Source: Schistocephalus solidus (lineage: Eukaryota > Platyhelminthes > Cestoda > Diphyllobothriidea > Diphyllobothriidae). Taken from it: a stretch of 64,000 nt of DNA. Both the position numbers and the translations under genes were made by a program. The notes below the pieces were generated by a model. That model was not told the origin of the DNA. It saw only the letters and a program-made list of their open reading frames with translations, and did no database searches. The DNA is taken from the NCBI GenBank assembly GCA_017591395.1, contig WEDG01002121.1:1-64000 (forward strand). The letters run 5' to 3'. Of the stretch, positions 52,567 through 63,470 are shown piece after piece (position 1 is the stretch's first letter; each line of letters opens with the position of its first letter).

Positions 52567-52779
52567 TGCACATGCAATTTGCATTCCCTGCATGAACTAC
52601 GAGCAACCTTGCATGAGCGTCAGCAACAAAAGAGAGAGTCCATAATAATCAAATGTTTGGTCAGAAATTGCTTACATTCCCCGCCCCGCCCTCTATCTCC
52701 CGAAAAAAACACAGTAATACGAGCCGGACACAGGTTGCCTTGCGCCATAGCCCACGAAAAGTAAATATTTCCATGTCCT

Positions 52780-52870
52780 GGCACCTACCCAAATCTTATC
52801 CTTACGCTTAATCGTAACCATTATCTTAAACTGACCCTTACCAATAAACGCAACTCCAACTGGAATTATG
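52780..52870 (+). repeat. Degenerate AACCYTAA-type tract between the 195-bp repeats
   Basis: Words such as AATCTTATCCTTACGC, TAATCGTAACCATTATC and TGACCCTTACC resemble the tracts at 13067-13475, and GGTTCCTGTTCCCGGTTCC follows at about 52895. The tract lies inside the unit bounded by the two 195-bp repeats. Confidence 0.5.
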
Positions 52871-52988
52871 CGCAAAGTCGCCTAGTCTGCGTTCGGTTCC
52901 TGTTCCCGGTTCCTCTTCATCGCACCATGACAGAAAGAGAGAGGTGCGCTTTAAATTGAAATTTAATTCCAATATCATCAGCAAAAAT

Positions 52989-53183
52989 AAGTCCTCCCTT
53001 CACCGTAAATAAGATTGGGCACACTTAACACATAACACCGGAAGATCTCTAAAGAATGGCCAAGGACAGCAACTATCCACTTCATGAAGAATCATCCTTG
53101 AATGACTGGCAAAACGTAGACTTCCTTCAAAACCGTGCAAGCATCGTGGGCTGATGACCTCATTCTTGTAGTTCGAATACACA
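52989..53183 (+). repeat. 195-bp near-identical direct repeat, copy 2
   Basis: Matches 52372-52566 over its whole length with four visible substitutions, giving a 617-bp period. The sharp edges and high identity, against strongly diverged surroundings, point to a recent duplication or a pair of short terminal repeats around the 422-bp interior. Confidence 0.9.
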
Positions 53184-53270
53184 GCCAGGGTTAATTATTA
53201 GTATATAATTGGAAAATAGGCCAATCTATTTGCATATAAACAAATTTACGTGCGAATGGAGGGGAGCAAA

Positions 53271-53325
53271 ATGGCGGCTCAATTCAAAAGCCCGCTCATT
53301 CCTGCGATTACGATGAAGAAAAAAA
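53271..53325 (+). CDS. Candidate first coding exon
   Basis: AGCAAAATGGCGGCTC is a strong start context. The frame reads MAAQFKSPLIPAITMKKK and runs into AAAAA followed by GTATGTCT, a good donor at 53326. A TATA-like CATATAAA lies about 35 bases upstream of the ATG. Without splicing, the frame stops near 53396. No continuation exon is found, because the sequence beyond is repeat R4 and the second palindrome. This is suggestive only. Confidence 0.22.
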
Positions 53326-53384
53326 GTATGTCTTCCGTCAGAGACCACCTCGTGTATTTTACACATCAGCTAAATGCTTTTCCT

Positions 53385-53580
53385 ATTATTCGCTAACGGA
53401 GCAATCACACGCTTTTGCAAGAAAATCAAACAAACAGTAAATCGAATAAATACCATAAAAAGCACAAATTTATTTTTTCAAATATTCTTTGACCAAAAAG
53501 TCTTTGTATAGGCATACAGTTCATTATGTATGTGCAAGTTCTGGGAAGAAATTGGAAATTTCTTTTTTAAAGTGTTATAT
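53385..53580 (+). repeat. Interspersed repeat R4, copy 1
   Basis: Related blocks lie at 56820-57010 and 57283-57460 (same orientation) and 61775-61965 (inverted, as part of the second palindrome). Shared words include GAGCAATCACACG/GAGCAGTCACAGG, TTTTGCAAGAAAA, CGAAT(A/G)AATACCATAAA, AATATTCTTTGACC and GGAAGAAAT(T/C)GGAAAT. Confidence 0.65.
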
Positions 53581-54557
53581 AATTATTCTGTACGAAAAAT
53601 GCACAGGAATAAAGTTTCTTGTACTCATCTGGTAACAAATAAGGTTTCTCAAGATTTTAATTGTGAGCAGGGGATAGCTTTCGTTTATTAAAACGTTTTC
53701 AATATTTGGATAAATCTTCACTTGACCAGATGTCCAACTTGCATTCTGAGTAGAAAAAATAGACACCATATATTTTAAATGCAAGAAAAGCAAATATTTA
53801 TATAGGCCATTAAGAAAAGTTCATCCAGGGTTCATAATATGCTGCAGGAAAGGTAAAACAAGTGCTAAATCTACGAAACGGATACGATGATTTATGAACG
53901 GACCTTTTACCATCATAAAAATTCCCATTGTTCGAAACCTTTTTAAAACAGCCAGGAGGAGGTGTGGGTGTTAGGCATAGACAGGAAAACATGAATAGGT
54001 GGAGACAGATTTGAAGCGATCCGTGTTCGCAAAGTGTTATACTGGGGTCAAATAAATTCCGACTGTGAAAATTTCTGTTTTCGAGGGTGCAAACTATTAT
54101 AGAAATTAAAAAGTAAAATTTGTCCAATAAACTACGACAACGAGATTTATTGCCCAGGCAGAAATTTTTCCGAAAAAACAAAACACGTTTTTTACGTAGG
54201 AAATAATCAAATTTTCAACAGCAGATGATCAAATTTGGCGCGTAGAAATAGTGAAATATATCATATGACATACAGATATCAGCAAAAGTCAAATAGAGTA
54301 GAGAAAGAAAAATACATTAATCTGATATCTATCATTTCGGCCAAAGGAGTAGTCTGCCTAAGCTAACTAACCGCACGTCATTGATTGCCAAACCAGTATA
54401 TAAATTCAGTATTTCACGCCCTATATGAAAGATAATCAATCTTAACAAGTACCAAAATCAATGCACTGCGAGTTAGATTCCGATCAAGCCTGATGCTTGT
54501 TCGACTCGGAAAGTGGAAGTCATGACAAGCAATCAGGGCATTGATAGTCGACCGATA
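53581..54557. other. No recognised gene
   Basis: AT-rich. The 123-codon minus frame at 53810-54181 has no recognisable domain and lies next to repeat R4. The mirror partner of this stretch, if any, would fall beyond the right edge of the window. Confidence 0.45.
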
Positions 54558-55097
54558 TAACGAGTCGCCTGCCCATGGATTCACGTTTTAGTCACCTGAC
54601 AATGATTTTGGTCTTATTCGAGTTAAAACCAGGTCAAACTAAGTATCGAATCTGTTTAACGATGTCTAAGCTTCTCTAAGAATCTGTCAGGTTGTTGGCC
54701 TAATTCAGATAATATCCAGTAACAGAGCAAAAACAGAAACGGCCCCAGCAACATGGGAGCGTTCTTGATCAATTGTGAAAATAAGCAGGAGACTGAAATT
54801 TTTGGGGTATCGTTGTCGTGGCTGGATATGCAAACGGTGGTATATGGGCTTTAGAATATATCCTCCTATCTCGGGAATGTTTTAGGGATAAGCTATTTTG
54901 TGGGTGGACTTGTATTAAGCCTACGTTTGAATGCTACGTGCTAGATGTAACTGTGACTGGGGAACTATTTTATATAGGTGCCTCCCATAAGCACAAACAT
55001 TTATTTCGTCATAAAACAATTTTCTGTGGTGAGACCGAGCGCGAACTGCTGCAATATCCCCTTCCTCCTCCTTCTCCTCATCCTCCACCCCCATCTC

Positions 55098-55440
<343 letters not shown>

Positions 55441-55689
55441 ATCATCATCCTCATCATCACCTTTTCTTCTTTTACCTCAACCACTTCGTCCTCCTCCTCG
55501 TTCCCTTCCTTTACCTCCATCCAAATCCCACATCCACCTTCACAATCATCATCATCGTAATCCGCATCACCATCATCATCACCACCACCACCACCATCCT
55601 CCTCAACATCATCACCAATTTTTTCTTCTTTGAGGCAAATCTACTTCTTACTGTACGCCATACGAAAATAGTAGTGTAAACAGATGTTC

Positions 55690-55975
55690 AAGATCGACAA
55701 AGACAATCAAAAAAATAAAGTGGTCATTTCTGGCTCACTAGCAGTCATCAGCCACTCATACCCAACCCTATGCGGTGCACAACCTGAGTATCACACCCGC
55801 AACCTGTTGATCAGCAGTCAATCGCTCTAACCATTGGGTATTGTTCAGATTCTTCGACTTCTAATAGCCCCTGTGCGGCTACTGATGGGCCTTGAGAGTG
55901 AGACTCAAGGCAGAACGGTACGAATGACTTCCGTTAGCGCTCACTGAGCGTTCGTCAACGAAAGTAAAAAGAAGT
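55690..55975 (-). mobile_element. Composite tRNA-derived SINE, left-arm copy
   Basis: On the minus strand it runs from the head (CGCTCAGTGAGCGCTAACGG, CTTGAGTCTCACTCTCAAGG, GTAGCCGCACAGG) to the tRNA-like CCAATGGTTAGAGCGATTGA and box B-like CAACAGGTTGCGGGTGTGAT. It ends with GGGTTGGGTATGAGTGGCTG and the tail GAGCCAGAAATGACC. It is the mirror of 62815-63095, so it was already in place when the inverted duplication formed. Confidence 0.75.
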
Positions 55976-56532
55976 CGTTAGTTATCGAAATCAGTTCTTT
56001 CTCTTCTGTGAAAAATTTCAAAAAGGCTTTAGTCAGCAAAAGAATATTTGGGAACAAAATAACTATTAAAATGGGCATTCCTCAAATTCTGAATCACTTG
56101 CTTCAATTTAAAGGGTCTTAATAAGATTATTTATCTCAGTCTTACCTTAGTATTGATTTGCCTATGAATCTTGCTTGCACAATAAAAACGTGAAATTCAA
56201 AGTATAACCTCCAAATAGGTAATTCAAATTCTATCTGGCACCATGTAAGCGCTCAGTTATCTGTCCTAAGTGCATGCAAGTGTGTCTACCACCGTAGCCG
56301 TATTTTCGAGATAATCGTTCAATTGTGAAAAATAAAATATTTTTTAATGACCTGAGACATCTGCGACCAGTTTGCGACAAAAATGAGAAAGTCAATTTTT
56401 AGTGGTTGTGGTAAAATTCAATGTGCAGATATCTTCCACAGTTTTCTTCCATCCTTCTATCGTATATATTATGATATTGTGAGTTGCACGGTTCCCTGAC
56501 CTCTATTCTGAAACTTCGGCACTCTGCTCGAA

Positions 56533-56724
56533 TCACCTACTATGTTTTCCCACGAAAATGTCAATGCAATGGACAATAGTTATCCAAACGACGTCACTTA
56601 TATCATAAGGAGAACCTTGATCGGCGAGTAGAATTTTCGCTACATTCAGCAAACACTCAAACATGGAAACAATAAGGTGATCGTTCCCAGAAAGTGATAG
56701 AAAAATGCGCCCATCACACGACAA
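56533..56724 (-). other. 63-codon frame mirrored in both arms, left copy
   Basis: The frame opens with TTG rather than ATG and continues SCDGRIFLSLSGNDHLIVSM, FECLLNVAKILLADQGSPYD, ISDVVWITIVHCIDIFVGKH and SR, then a stop. It has no long hydrophobic span or known motif. The mirror copy at 62050-62241 also stays open, with about 13 nucleotide differences of which most change residues, so there is no sign of purifying selection. It could be a decayed exon carried by the duplicated segment. Confidence 0.3.
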
Positions 56725-56819
56725 ACGTAGTGGCGGGTGTTCTTACTTTACTTTATTTAAAACGAACGGTGTACTGTTCCTGACATTCACAAATTTTTTA
56801 AAAGTAGCGAAATAACCTT

Positions 56820-57010
56820 TGTCCTACTATTCCCTAAATGAGCAGTCACAGGATTTTGCAAGAAAAAAAACAAGCAGTTAATCGAATGAATACCATAAAT
56901 AGCACAATTTAATTTTTCCGAATATTCTTTGACCTTAGAGTTTTTGCATAGGTACACAGTCCATTTTATGTGTAATTCCTCGGAAGAAATCGGAAATATC
57001 TTTTATAACC
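56820..57010 (+). repeat. Interspersed repeat R4, copy 2
   Basis: Same family as 53385-53580, here inside the left arm of the second palindrome and nearly identical to its mirror at 61775-61965. A more diverged copy follows at 57283-57460 (AAGCAGTCACACG, CAAATGAATACAATAAAATG, GGAAGGAAATTGAAAATG). Confidence 0.65.
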
Positions 57011-57460
57011 GTTCAGCGAATTTAAGAAAACCAATTTACCTTTTTGTTGTATTTTAATCGCATTATAAGCCATACATGTAACTGCATCATTTCACACAAA
57101 CTGCACTCTCTCCAAGAGCGCGCTCTTAATGCTTCTAAAATGCCGTCATTTGGCTATTGTAGTGTATTCGTATTTCCCAGAAAAAAACACCATTTAATAT
57201 TGACTTGAAACTTAAGAACGCTGCCTTAAATGTTTGGGAAAAAAATATCTTTCCTCTGAAATCAGTGGAATCCCTTTGTTATTATTATTTGTTAAATAAG
57301 CAGTCACACGTTTTTTCTAGAAAATTAGACAAGGAGTTTATCAAATGAATACAATAAAATGTAAAGTTTGCCTTTTTTCAAATATGTTTCGGTCTTTGCA
57401 TAGCCAAACATTCCAATTATGCCTGTGTTATTTTTGGAAGGAAATTGAAAATGTTTCCAT

Positions 57461-58740
57461 AATTCTAGTTAGGTTATGTAATCTCTTTGTTCTCTTACTT
57501 AGCCTTGAACTCGGAGCACATCATGTTCTGCGAATATTCATGGTAAAACTATGCATTACACAGTAACTTCCCAACTGTACTTTAAGAGTTTCAAATTGCG
57601 CATTCTTAAAACGCAGTTGGCAGCCGTACTGCTCAATGCTTTGTGATGACCCTACCAAGCGCTGCTGAGGCGAGATAACGTAATTGCCGGTCAAGTTTTT
57701 CAGGATATTTTGATCACCAGTCAAATGGTGGATTTAAATTAAGCCTTCCTCCTCACGCCATGCTTCTACCCGGACTAAATTGTGCTTGTCTAAGCATGCT
57801 GCTTTCGTTTTCAAGGACTTTGTAAGAAAGTTTTTAAAGGTGAAAACAGTTGTTCCATGTATGTTTTCGGGTACTCTTGCATGAGCTTCCGACGCTTTGA
57901 ATAATGATCATATTGGTCGCTTTAAGGAATAAGAAGAAACAGAAGCCGAGCAATTGCAAACATTATGGCCTCACATTTGATTGATTGAAAGTTCAAATAG
58001 GACTGCATATTCAGTCGGAAATCAAATACGGCACCAACATTATGGGAAAACCAATTGAAACCTTCAAATGACCAATGAAACATAAACCGTTTGTTAGGAT
58101 AAAGCATTTTAGTTTGAGAAAAGTGCTTGTTCTTATTCTAATGAGTTGCCTGTGAACGCAACTAACTAATTAAAATGAATTTTAATGAACACACATTAAA
58201 AGTCTAAAATTTTCTTTGAATTATATATTAAGCATAGAAGACATTTGCGGCTCTACACTTTATACTAACTCGAAGTAAACTTGGCCTCTTGGGAACAGCA
58301 ATCTAACCATGTGAAAAGGTTAGCTTTTAGAACTTAACTCATGAAATTTTAATTGAAATTCGAAAATTTGTTTTAAATTTGAAAAGATTGCTTACTTAGA
58401 CTTATAAGATTAATCATCCTGCAACCTTACCCTAAGATATTTCTTTGAGCTCAGGAAGCCATCCTTAAAACGAGCATGTTTCTGACTGCCTTCCTAAAGT
58501 ATGCTCATAATACTTAAGTAGTATGAACCTTCCCATTTTCGGGGCCTTAATAAATTAAAAGTATATTTTATAGAGGAAATGCACCAAAATATTCCTTCTT
58601 GCACTCATTTATTAGAAATTTACGTCTTGCTTAAATTCTGTACACGCAGAAAGGGTATCTATTGGTTTTAGAAAGTTTTTAATTCTGGGATTGCTTTAGA
58701 GTTGCGAAAATTCCCATCAAAGGATTCACAAGACGAATTG
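57461..58740. other. No recognised gene
   Basis: Inner left arm of the second palindrome, AT-rich. Small frames (57521-57724 and 57922-58107, minus) show nothing recognisable. The mirror here is patchy, since the right arm is about 0.6 kb longer in this part. Confidence 0.45.
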
Positions 58741-59416
58741 GCGACCATACGCGTGCTTTCGATAACTTCTCATCGGCCAGTACAAGCTAAAACATACGAT
58801 CAATAATATTCATATCGTCATACAAGTGAGTCATGTGAATAGGGGAGGGGCGGTTGCAATGAGAGACAGTTGGATAAGTGGCAGCGAGGGTTCGGTGGAG
58901 TCGCTCACGGTGGGAGGGGAGAAAGGAGACGGCGTGGAGTGCATGTAGTTAAGCCGTCGTTGGCCCTGCTAAGCGCGGAGCTTGTAGCAGGTTCTTTTTT
59001 GCGCACAAGATCGGCTTTCTCAACCGGATGGTTGTGGCTTCTGCTGTTGCTAGCAGCCGCTGATCCACTGGAGTAAGGTAGCTTGGTGGCACCTTATAGA
59101 TCACACGGAAGGATTCGTTAGGGTTCACACAGTGCCCAGTTGAGAAAGCCGGTCTTGTGTGCACAAAAGAACCCGCTACAAGCTTCGTGCTTAGCTCAGC
59201 CAACGGCGGCTTAACTCCACGTCGTCTCCTTTTCCCCCTGCCCTCGTGAACAACTCCACCAAACCCTATTTGCCGCTGAACCAGCTGTCTCTCATCGCTA
59301 CCCCCTCTCCTATTAACACGATTCACATTATTGATCGTAGGTGTTAACGTATTCCCCGTTCCTATATAAATGTACTGGGCCAATGAGAATTTATCGAAAG
59401 CACGCGTATGCTCGCA
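58741..59416. repeat. Core foldback of the second palindrome
   Basis: Arms 58741-59027 and 59135-59416 are inverted copies (CATACGCGTGCTTTCGATAA against its complement at the far end, GAGAGACAG against CTGTCTCTC, and GCTTTCTCAACCGG against a CAGTTGAGAAAGC block at the inner end). The loop is about 105 bp. Minus-strand reading through the loop gives NPNESFRVIYKVPPSYLTPV, then DQRLLATAEATTIRLRKPIL, part of a 144-codon frame at 58949-59383. The plus frame at 58870-59076 encodes related peptides only because of the symmetry. The GC-rich core contrasts with the AT-rich flanks and could be a captured gene or retroelement piece. Confidence 0.8.
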
Positions 59417-59539
59417 AACGCATCATTCGAATTATTAGATTTTTAAGAACGTTTAAGGTTCATTCATTATACACCTTGTTCGAAAATGTATTAATTTTAG
59501 CTATAAAGTATACAATCTGATCCTCATCCATTGTAAAAT

Positions 59540-60560
59540 ATTATGAGAACTTTATGACCTCTTCCCTATAGCGTAGTCTTCAGTAATTTAGAAGGCGTAA
59601 CTTGCTACCAAAAGAGTACAAGATGGAAATTATTTCTGCATGTTTTCTATAAAATATGCTTCTATTTGTAGTGACATTGAAAATCAGTGACAAAATTGCA
59701 TACTATTTAAACAGCCATTTTGTTTATGCGTCTGGTATGTGGTCAGCAGAAGGCTTGTTCTAAAGCCGGCATCCAGACCTGACGAAATTATGTTGGGACG
59801 AGGCTGCATGATAATCAATATAATTAACCTACCTTAGTAATCTTTGCGAATCAAAAACACATTTCAAATTTAGATTAGCATTTTATCATATAGCGAATCT
59901 ACTGTAGATTAAGATGTAAATTTAAGCACACCTTCAAATTTTTCGCTTAAAAAAGTAAATCTTTTAGTTGTTAAAAACGTTTCTGTATTGTTGAACAGTT
60001 TCAAACCCTACCGGCCATTGGACTTTAATTCAAAGTTTTCAAACTAATTTCTGCATACATTCTGTTTAAGAAAAATCCCACATTTCTATACGCTATAAAA
60101 AAAGGATTTACATAGTTCTCAGAAAAACGTTTTCAATGTATGCAGATCATATGGTACCCTTTAAAGGCAATAGTAATAAAATGAGAAGTACGATTTTTTG
60201 TGAATGAACGTTTCACGGTCTTAAAAAATCTCATCATTAGAAACTTTGTAAAACCGAAAGATACGCCTTCTGCAAGCATAAAATTCGCATAAAGTGTAAT
60301 TGGCTACCAAAGAGGTACAAGAAAGAAAAGTTTTGCATTTTTCTACATTGTATATTTGAATTAATAAGGGCATTGTAAACCAATGCGAAAAATGCACACT
60401 TCATAAGTAGCCGTTTTTTACAGAACTTACTTTTGCCACTGGTCAGATAGAAACTTGTTCAAAAGCCGACATCCAGACCTGACAGAAATATGCTGGGATT
60501 AGGCTGCACGATAATCAATATTATAAATCCACGCAAGTAATCTTGGCAAATCTAAAATAC
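59540..60560 (+). repeat. Local direct duplication, about 700-bp period, right arm only
   Basis: 59754-59850 and 60453-60550 share CTTGTTC..AAAGCCG(G/A)CATC, CCAGACCTGAC, TGCTGGGA/TGTTGGGA, GGCTGCA(T/C)GATAATCAATAT and AGTAATCTT at about 85 %. The match extends leftwards from both blocks. I could not find a second copy of this block in the left arm, which accounts for most of the length difference. Confidence 0.6.
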
Positions 60561-61604
60561 ATATATTCGCCCTCTTAGTACACTTATGATAATAAGCGTA
60601 TTTAAATACGAAAATCAAGGCAGGTTTAGCAAAGAGTACACCTCGCACTATGAGTGTAACTGGAACGTTTAACTCTGGTTAACCGGTCTTTCTCTTTAAC
60701 ATTTCTTCAGCTTATTCCCCCAAGAAGAAAGCACTTGTAACTGTTTCAAATTCTGGACACAGGCATTTTCAAGTGTATTTCGAGAGTGTTGACAACGAAG
60801 TTAAAACATCCGTTACTAAATCAATGCAAGACCAACCTTTAACAATCCTTAGTATGGGCAGTTCTTCACATGGCCGAACAGCCCATCTATTAAAGGGTGT
60901 TTAAATCTCGCTGTGTGAAGGTTTATGCCACTTGTGTAATGCGGTTACGGAGATATTCACGCCTTAGGTCCGAAAATTATTCCATATGTACATTAGCTTA
61001 AACGAACTCAGGTTCGAGGATTGATAAGAAGTGTGTGGAACGATAACATATTGGGCTGAATTTTCACTAAAAAATTCATCGAAGGAAAAGATTTTTTATG
61101 AAGAAGCGATTGAATAGTACGCTATTGGACTCAGCGTGAAAGAAAAGCTTGTATTTACATTCACATGCTCTCAAAGTACCAATTTAATAAATTAAATAAC
61201 ATGCTTCAAGCCGAAAACATTTGTTTTGAAAATTCGAACGATAGTTTTAAAAAAATAAGCAGTTGGATTCTTCTTGCAGCTTCAGAAGGAAGCATTGAAG
61301 CAAAACTCACGCTTCAAAACGAAATTTTCTGTTCACTATAAATGCTGAACAAATATTTTATAGGTTCTCCATCATGTCGTAAAATAATTGTACTTGCGTT
61401 TCAAGATTCAAGCATGAACAGAAGATGGCAGTCCTCCATAAATATCGCATCCGAGGGCCATAGTTATCTTACGTCAAATCAATCAAACATGAAGAAAATA
61501 TATTTTGAGATTTCCCTTGGCAGCAATCTTAAGTGGGTAGATTTTAAATAAATATTTAATGGCTTTTTCAGAACAATGCAATCTGAACTATACTACTCAA
61601 CAAC
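60561..61604. other. No recognised gene
   Basis: AT-rich inner right arm with a 69-codon frame at 61342-61551 that shows nothing recognisable. I could not align this stretch convincingly to the left arm. Confidence 0.45.
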
Positions 61605-61774
61605 GGCAATTTCAAGGGGTTTATAAGATATTATAGAGGTATTAAGAGCGAGTTCTTGGAGGGAGTGCAGTTTGTGCGAAATGTTGCAGTTAAATGAATG
61701 CCTTATAATCAAATTAAAAAAACATTAGGATGATGAACACGTTTTTTCAATTTGCAGACTCATTAAAATGAAAT

Positions 61775-61965
61775 TTCAGAATTTCTTCCCAGAAAGTACA
61801 CAGATAAAATGGACTGTGTACCTATGCAGAAACTCTAAGGTCTAAGAATATTCGGAAAAATTAAATTGTGCTATTTATGGTATTCATTCGATTAACTGCT
61901 TGTTTTATTTTCTTGCAAAACCTGTGACTGCTCATTTAGGGAATAGTAGGACAAAGGGTATTTCG
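61775..61965 (-). repeat. Interspersed repeat R4, mirrored copy
   Basis: The inverted copy of 56820-57010, among the best-matching stretches of the second palindrome (about 93 %). TGGACTGTGTACCTATGCAG, TAAGAATATTCGGAAAAATT and GGTATTCATTCGATTAACTG have exact or near-exact complements on the left. Confidence 0.75.
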
Positions 61966-62049
61966 CTACTTTTAAAAATTTGTGAATGTCAGGAACAGTA
62001 CACCGTTCGTTCCAAATAAAATGATGTAAGGGCACCCGGCACTACGTTT

Positions 62050-62241
62050 TTGTTGTGTGATGGGCGCATTTTTCTATCACTTTCTGGGAACGATCACCTT
62101 ATTGTTGCCATGTTTGAGTGTTTGCTGAATGTAGCGAAAACTCTACTCGCCGCTCAACGTTCTCCTTATGATATAAGTGACGTCGTTTGGATGACTATTG
62201 TCCATTGCATCGACATTTTCATGGGAAAACCTAGTAGGTGA
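62050..62241 (+). other. 63-codon frame mirrored in both arms, right copy
   Basis: The frame opens with TTG and continues LCDGRIFLSLSGNDHLIVAM, FECLLNVAKTLLAAQRSPYD, ISDVVWMTIVHCIDIFMGKP and SR, then a stop. Compared with 56533-56724 it differs by about 10 residues of 63 and remains open. Just upstream two extra T bases shift the frame relative to the left copy, so any longer coding region is broken in at least one arm. Confidence 0.3.
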
Positions 62242-62814
62242 TTCAAGCAGAGTGCCGAAGTTTCAGAACAGAGGTCAGGGAACCGTGCAAGTCACAATAT
62301 CATAATATGTACGATTGAAGGATGGAAGAAAACTGTGGAAGATATTTGCACATTGAATTTTACCACGACCACTAAAAATTGACTTTCTCATTTTTGTCGC
62401 AAACTGGTCGCAGATGTCTCAGGTCATTAAAAAAAATATTTTATTTTTCACAATTGAACGATTATCTCGAAAATACCGCTACGGTGGTAGACATACTTGC
62501 ATGAAATTAGGACAGATAACTGGGCGCTTACATGGTCCCAGATAGAATTTAAATTACCTATTTGGAGGTTATACTTTGAATTTCACGTTTTTATTGTGCA
62601 AGCAAGATTCATAGGCAAATCAATATTAAGGTAAGACTGAGAAAAATAATCTTATTAAGACCGTTTAAATTGAAGCAAGCGATTCAGAATTTGAGGAATG
62701 CCCATTTTAATAGTTATTTTGTTCCCAAATATTCGTTTGCTGACTAAAGCCTTTTTGAAATTTTTCACAGAAGAGAAAGAACTGATTTCGATAACTAACG
62801 GCTGTTTTTAACTT

Positions 62815-63095
62815 TCATTGATGAACGCTCAGTGAGCGCTAACGTAAGTCACTCGTACCGTTCTGCCTTGAGTCTCACTCTCAAGGCCCATCAGTAGCCG
62901 CACAGGGGCTATTAGATGTCGAAAAGCTGAACAATACCCAATGGTTATAGCGCTTGACTGCTGATCAACAGGTTGCGGGTGTGACACTCAGGTTGTGCAC
63001 CGCATAGGGTTGGGTATGAGTGGCTGATGACTGCTAGTGAGCCAGAAATGACCACTTATTTTTGATTGTCTTTGTCGGTCTTGAACATCTGTTTA
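62815..63095 (+). mobile_element. Composite tRNA-derived SINE, right-arm copy
   Basis: Head ACGCTCAGTGAGCGCTAACG, CTTGAGTCTCACTCTCAAGG and AGTAGCCGCACAGGGGC. The tRNA-like part is CCAATGGTTATAGCGCTTGA with box B-like CAGGTTGCGGGTGTGAC, followed by GGGTTGGGTATGAGTGGC and the tail GAGCCAGAAATGACC. The order head, tRNA, tail is taken as the family's standard arrangement. Confidence 0.78.
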
Positions 63096-63139
63096 CACTA
63101 CTATTTTCGTATGGCATAGAGTAAGAAGTAGCTTTGCCT

Positions 63140-63470
63140 CACAGAAAAAAAATTGGTGTTGATGGTAAGGATGGTGATGATGATGGAAATCGTGATGATG
63201 ATGGTGATGAGAATGATGATGATTGTGATCGTGGAGTTGGATGTGTGGATGGGGTGGTGGCGGAGGAAGAGAATGAGGTGGAGGACGAGGTCGTTGATGA
63301 AAAAGAAGAAAATTTAATGATGATGATGCAGATGATGGTGATGATGATGATTTTAAAGGTGGATTTGGGAGTTGGGTGGAGGTAAAGGAAGAGAACGAGG
63401 TGTTGGACGAGGCGGTTGAGGTTAAACAAGAAATGGTGATGATGAAGATGATGATAATGATGATTTGAAA
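63140..63470. repeat. Degenerate (GAT)n tract, mirror of the CAT microsatellite
   Basis: GATGATGGAAAT, GATGATGATTGTG and ATGATGATGCAGATGATGG clusters interrupted by GAGG-rich patches. It occupies the position mirrored to 55098-55440, but is far less pure. The acidic plus frame (63134-63385) and Ser/Thr-rich minus frame (63139-63636) reflect the repeat. Confidence 0.8.

Noticed and set aside
52383..52577. Zinc-finger gene on the minus strand, also at 53000-53182
   Set aside because: The frame is identical in two recent 195-bp repeats, and its Cys and His residues do not have C2H2 spacing.
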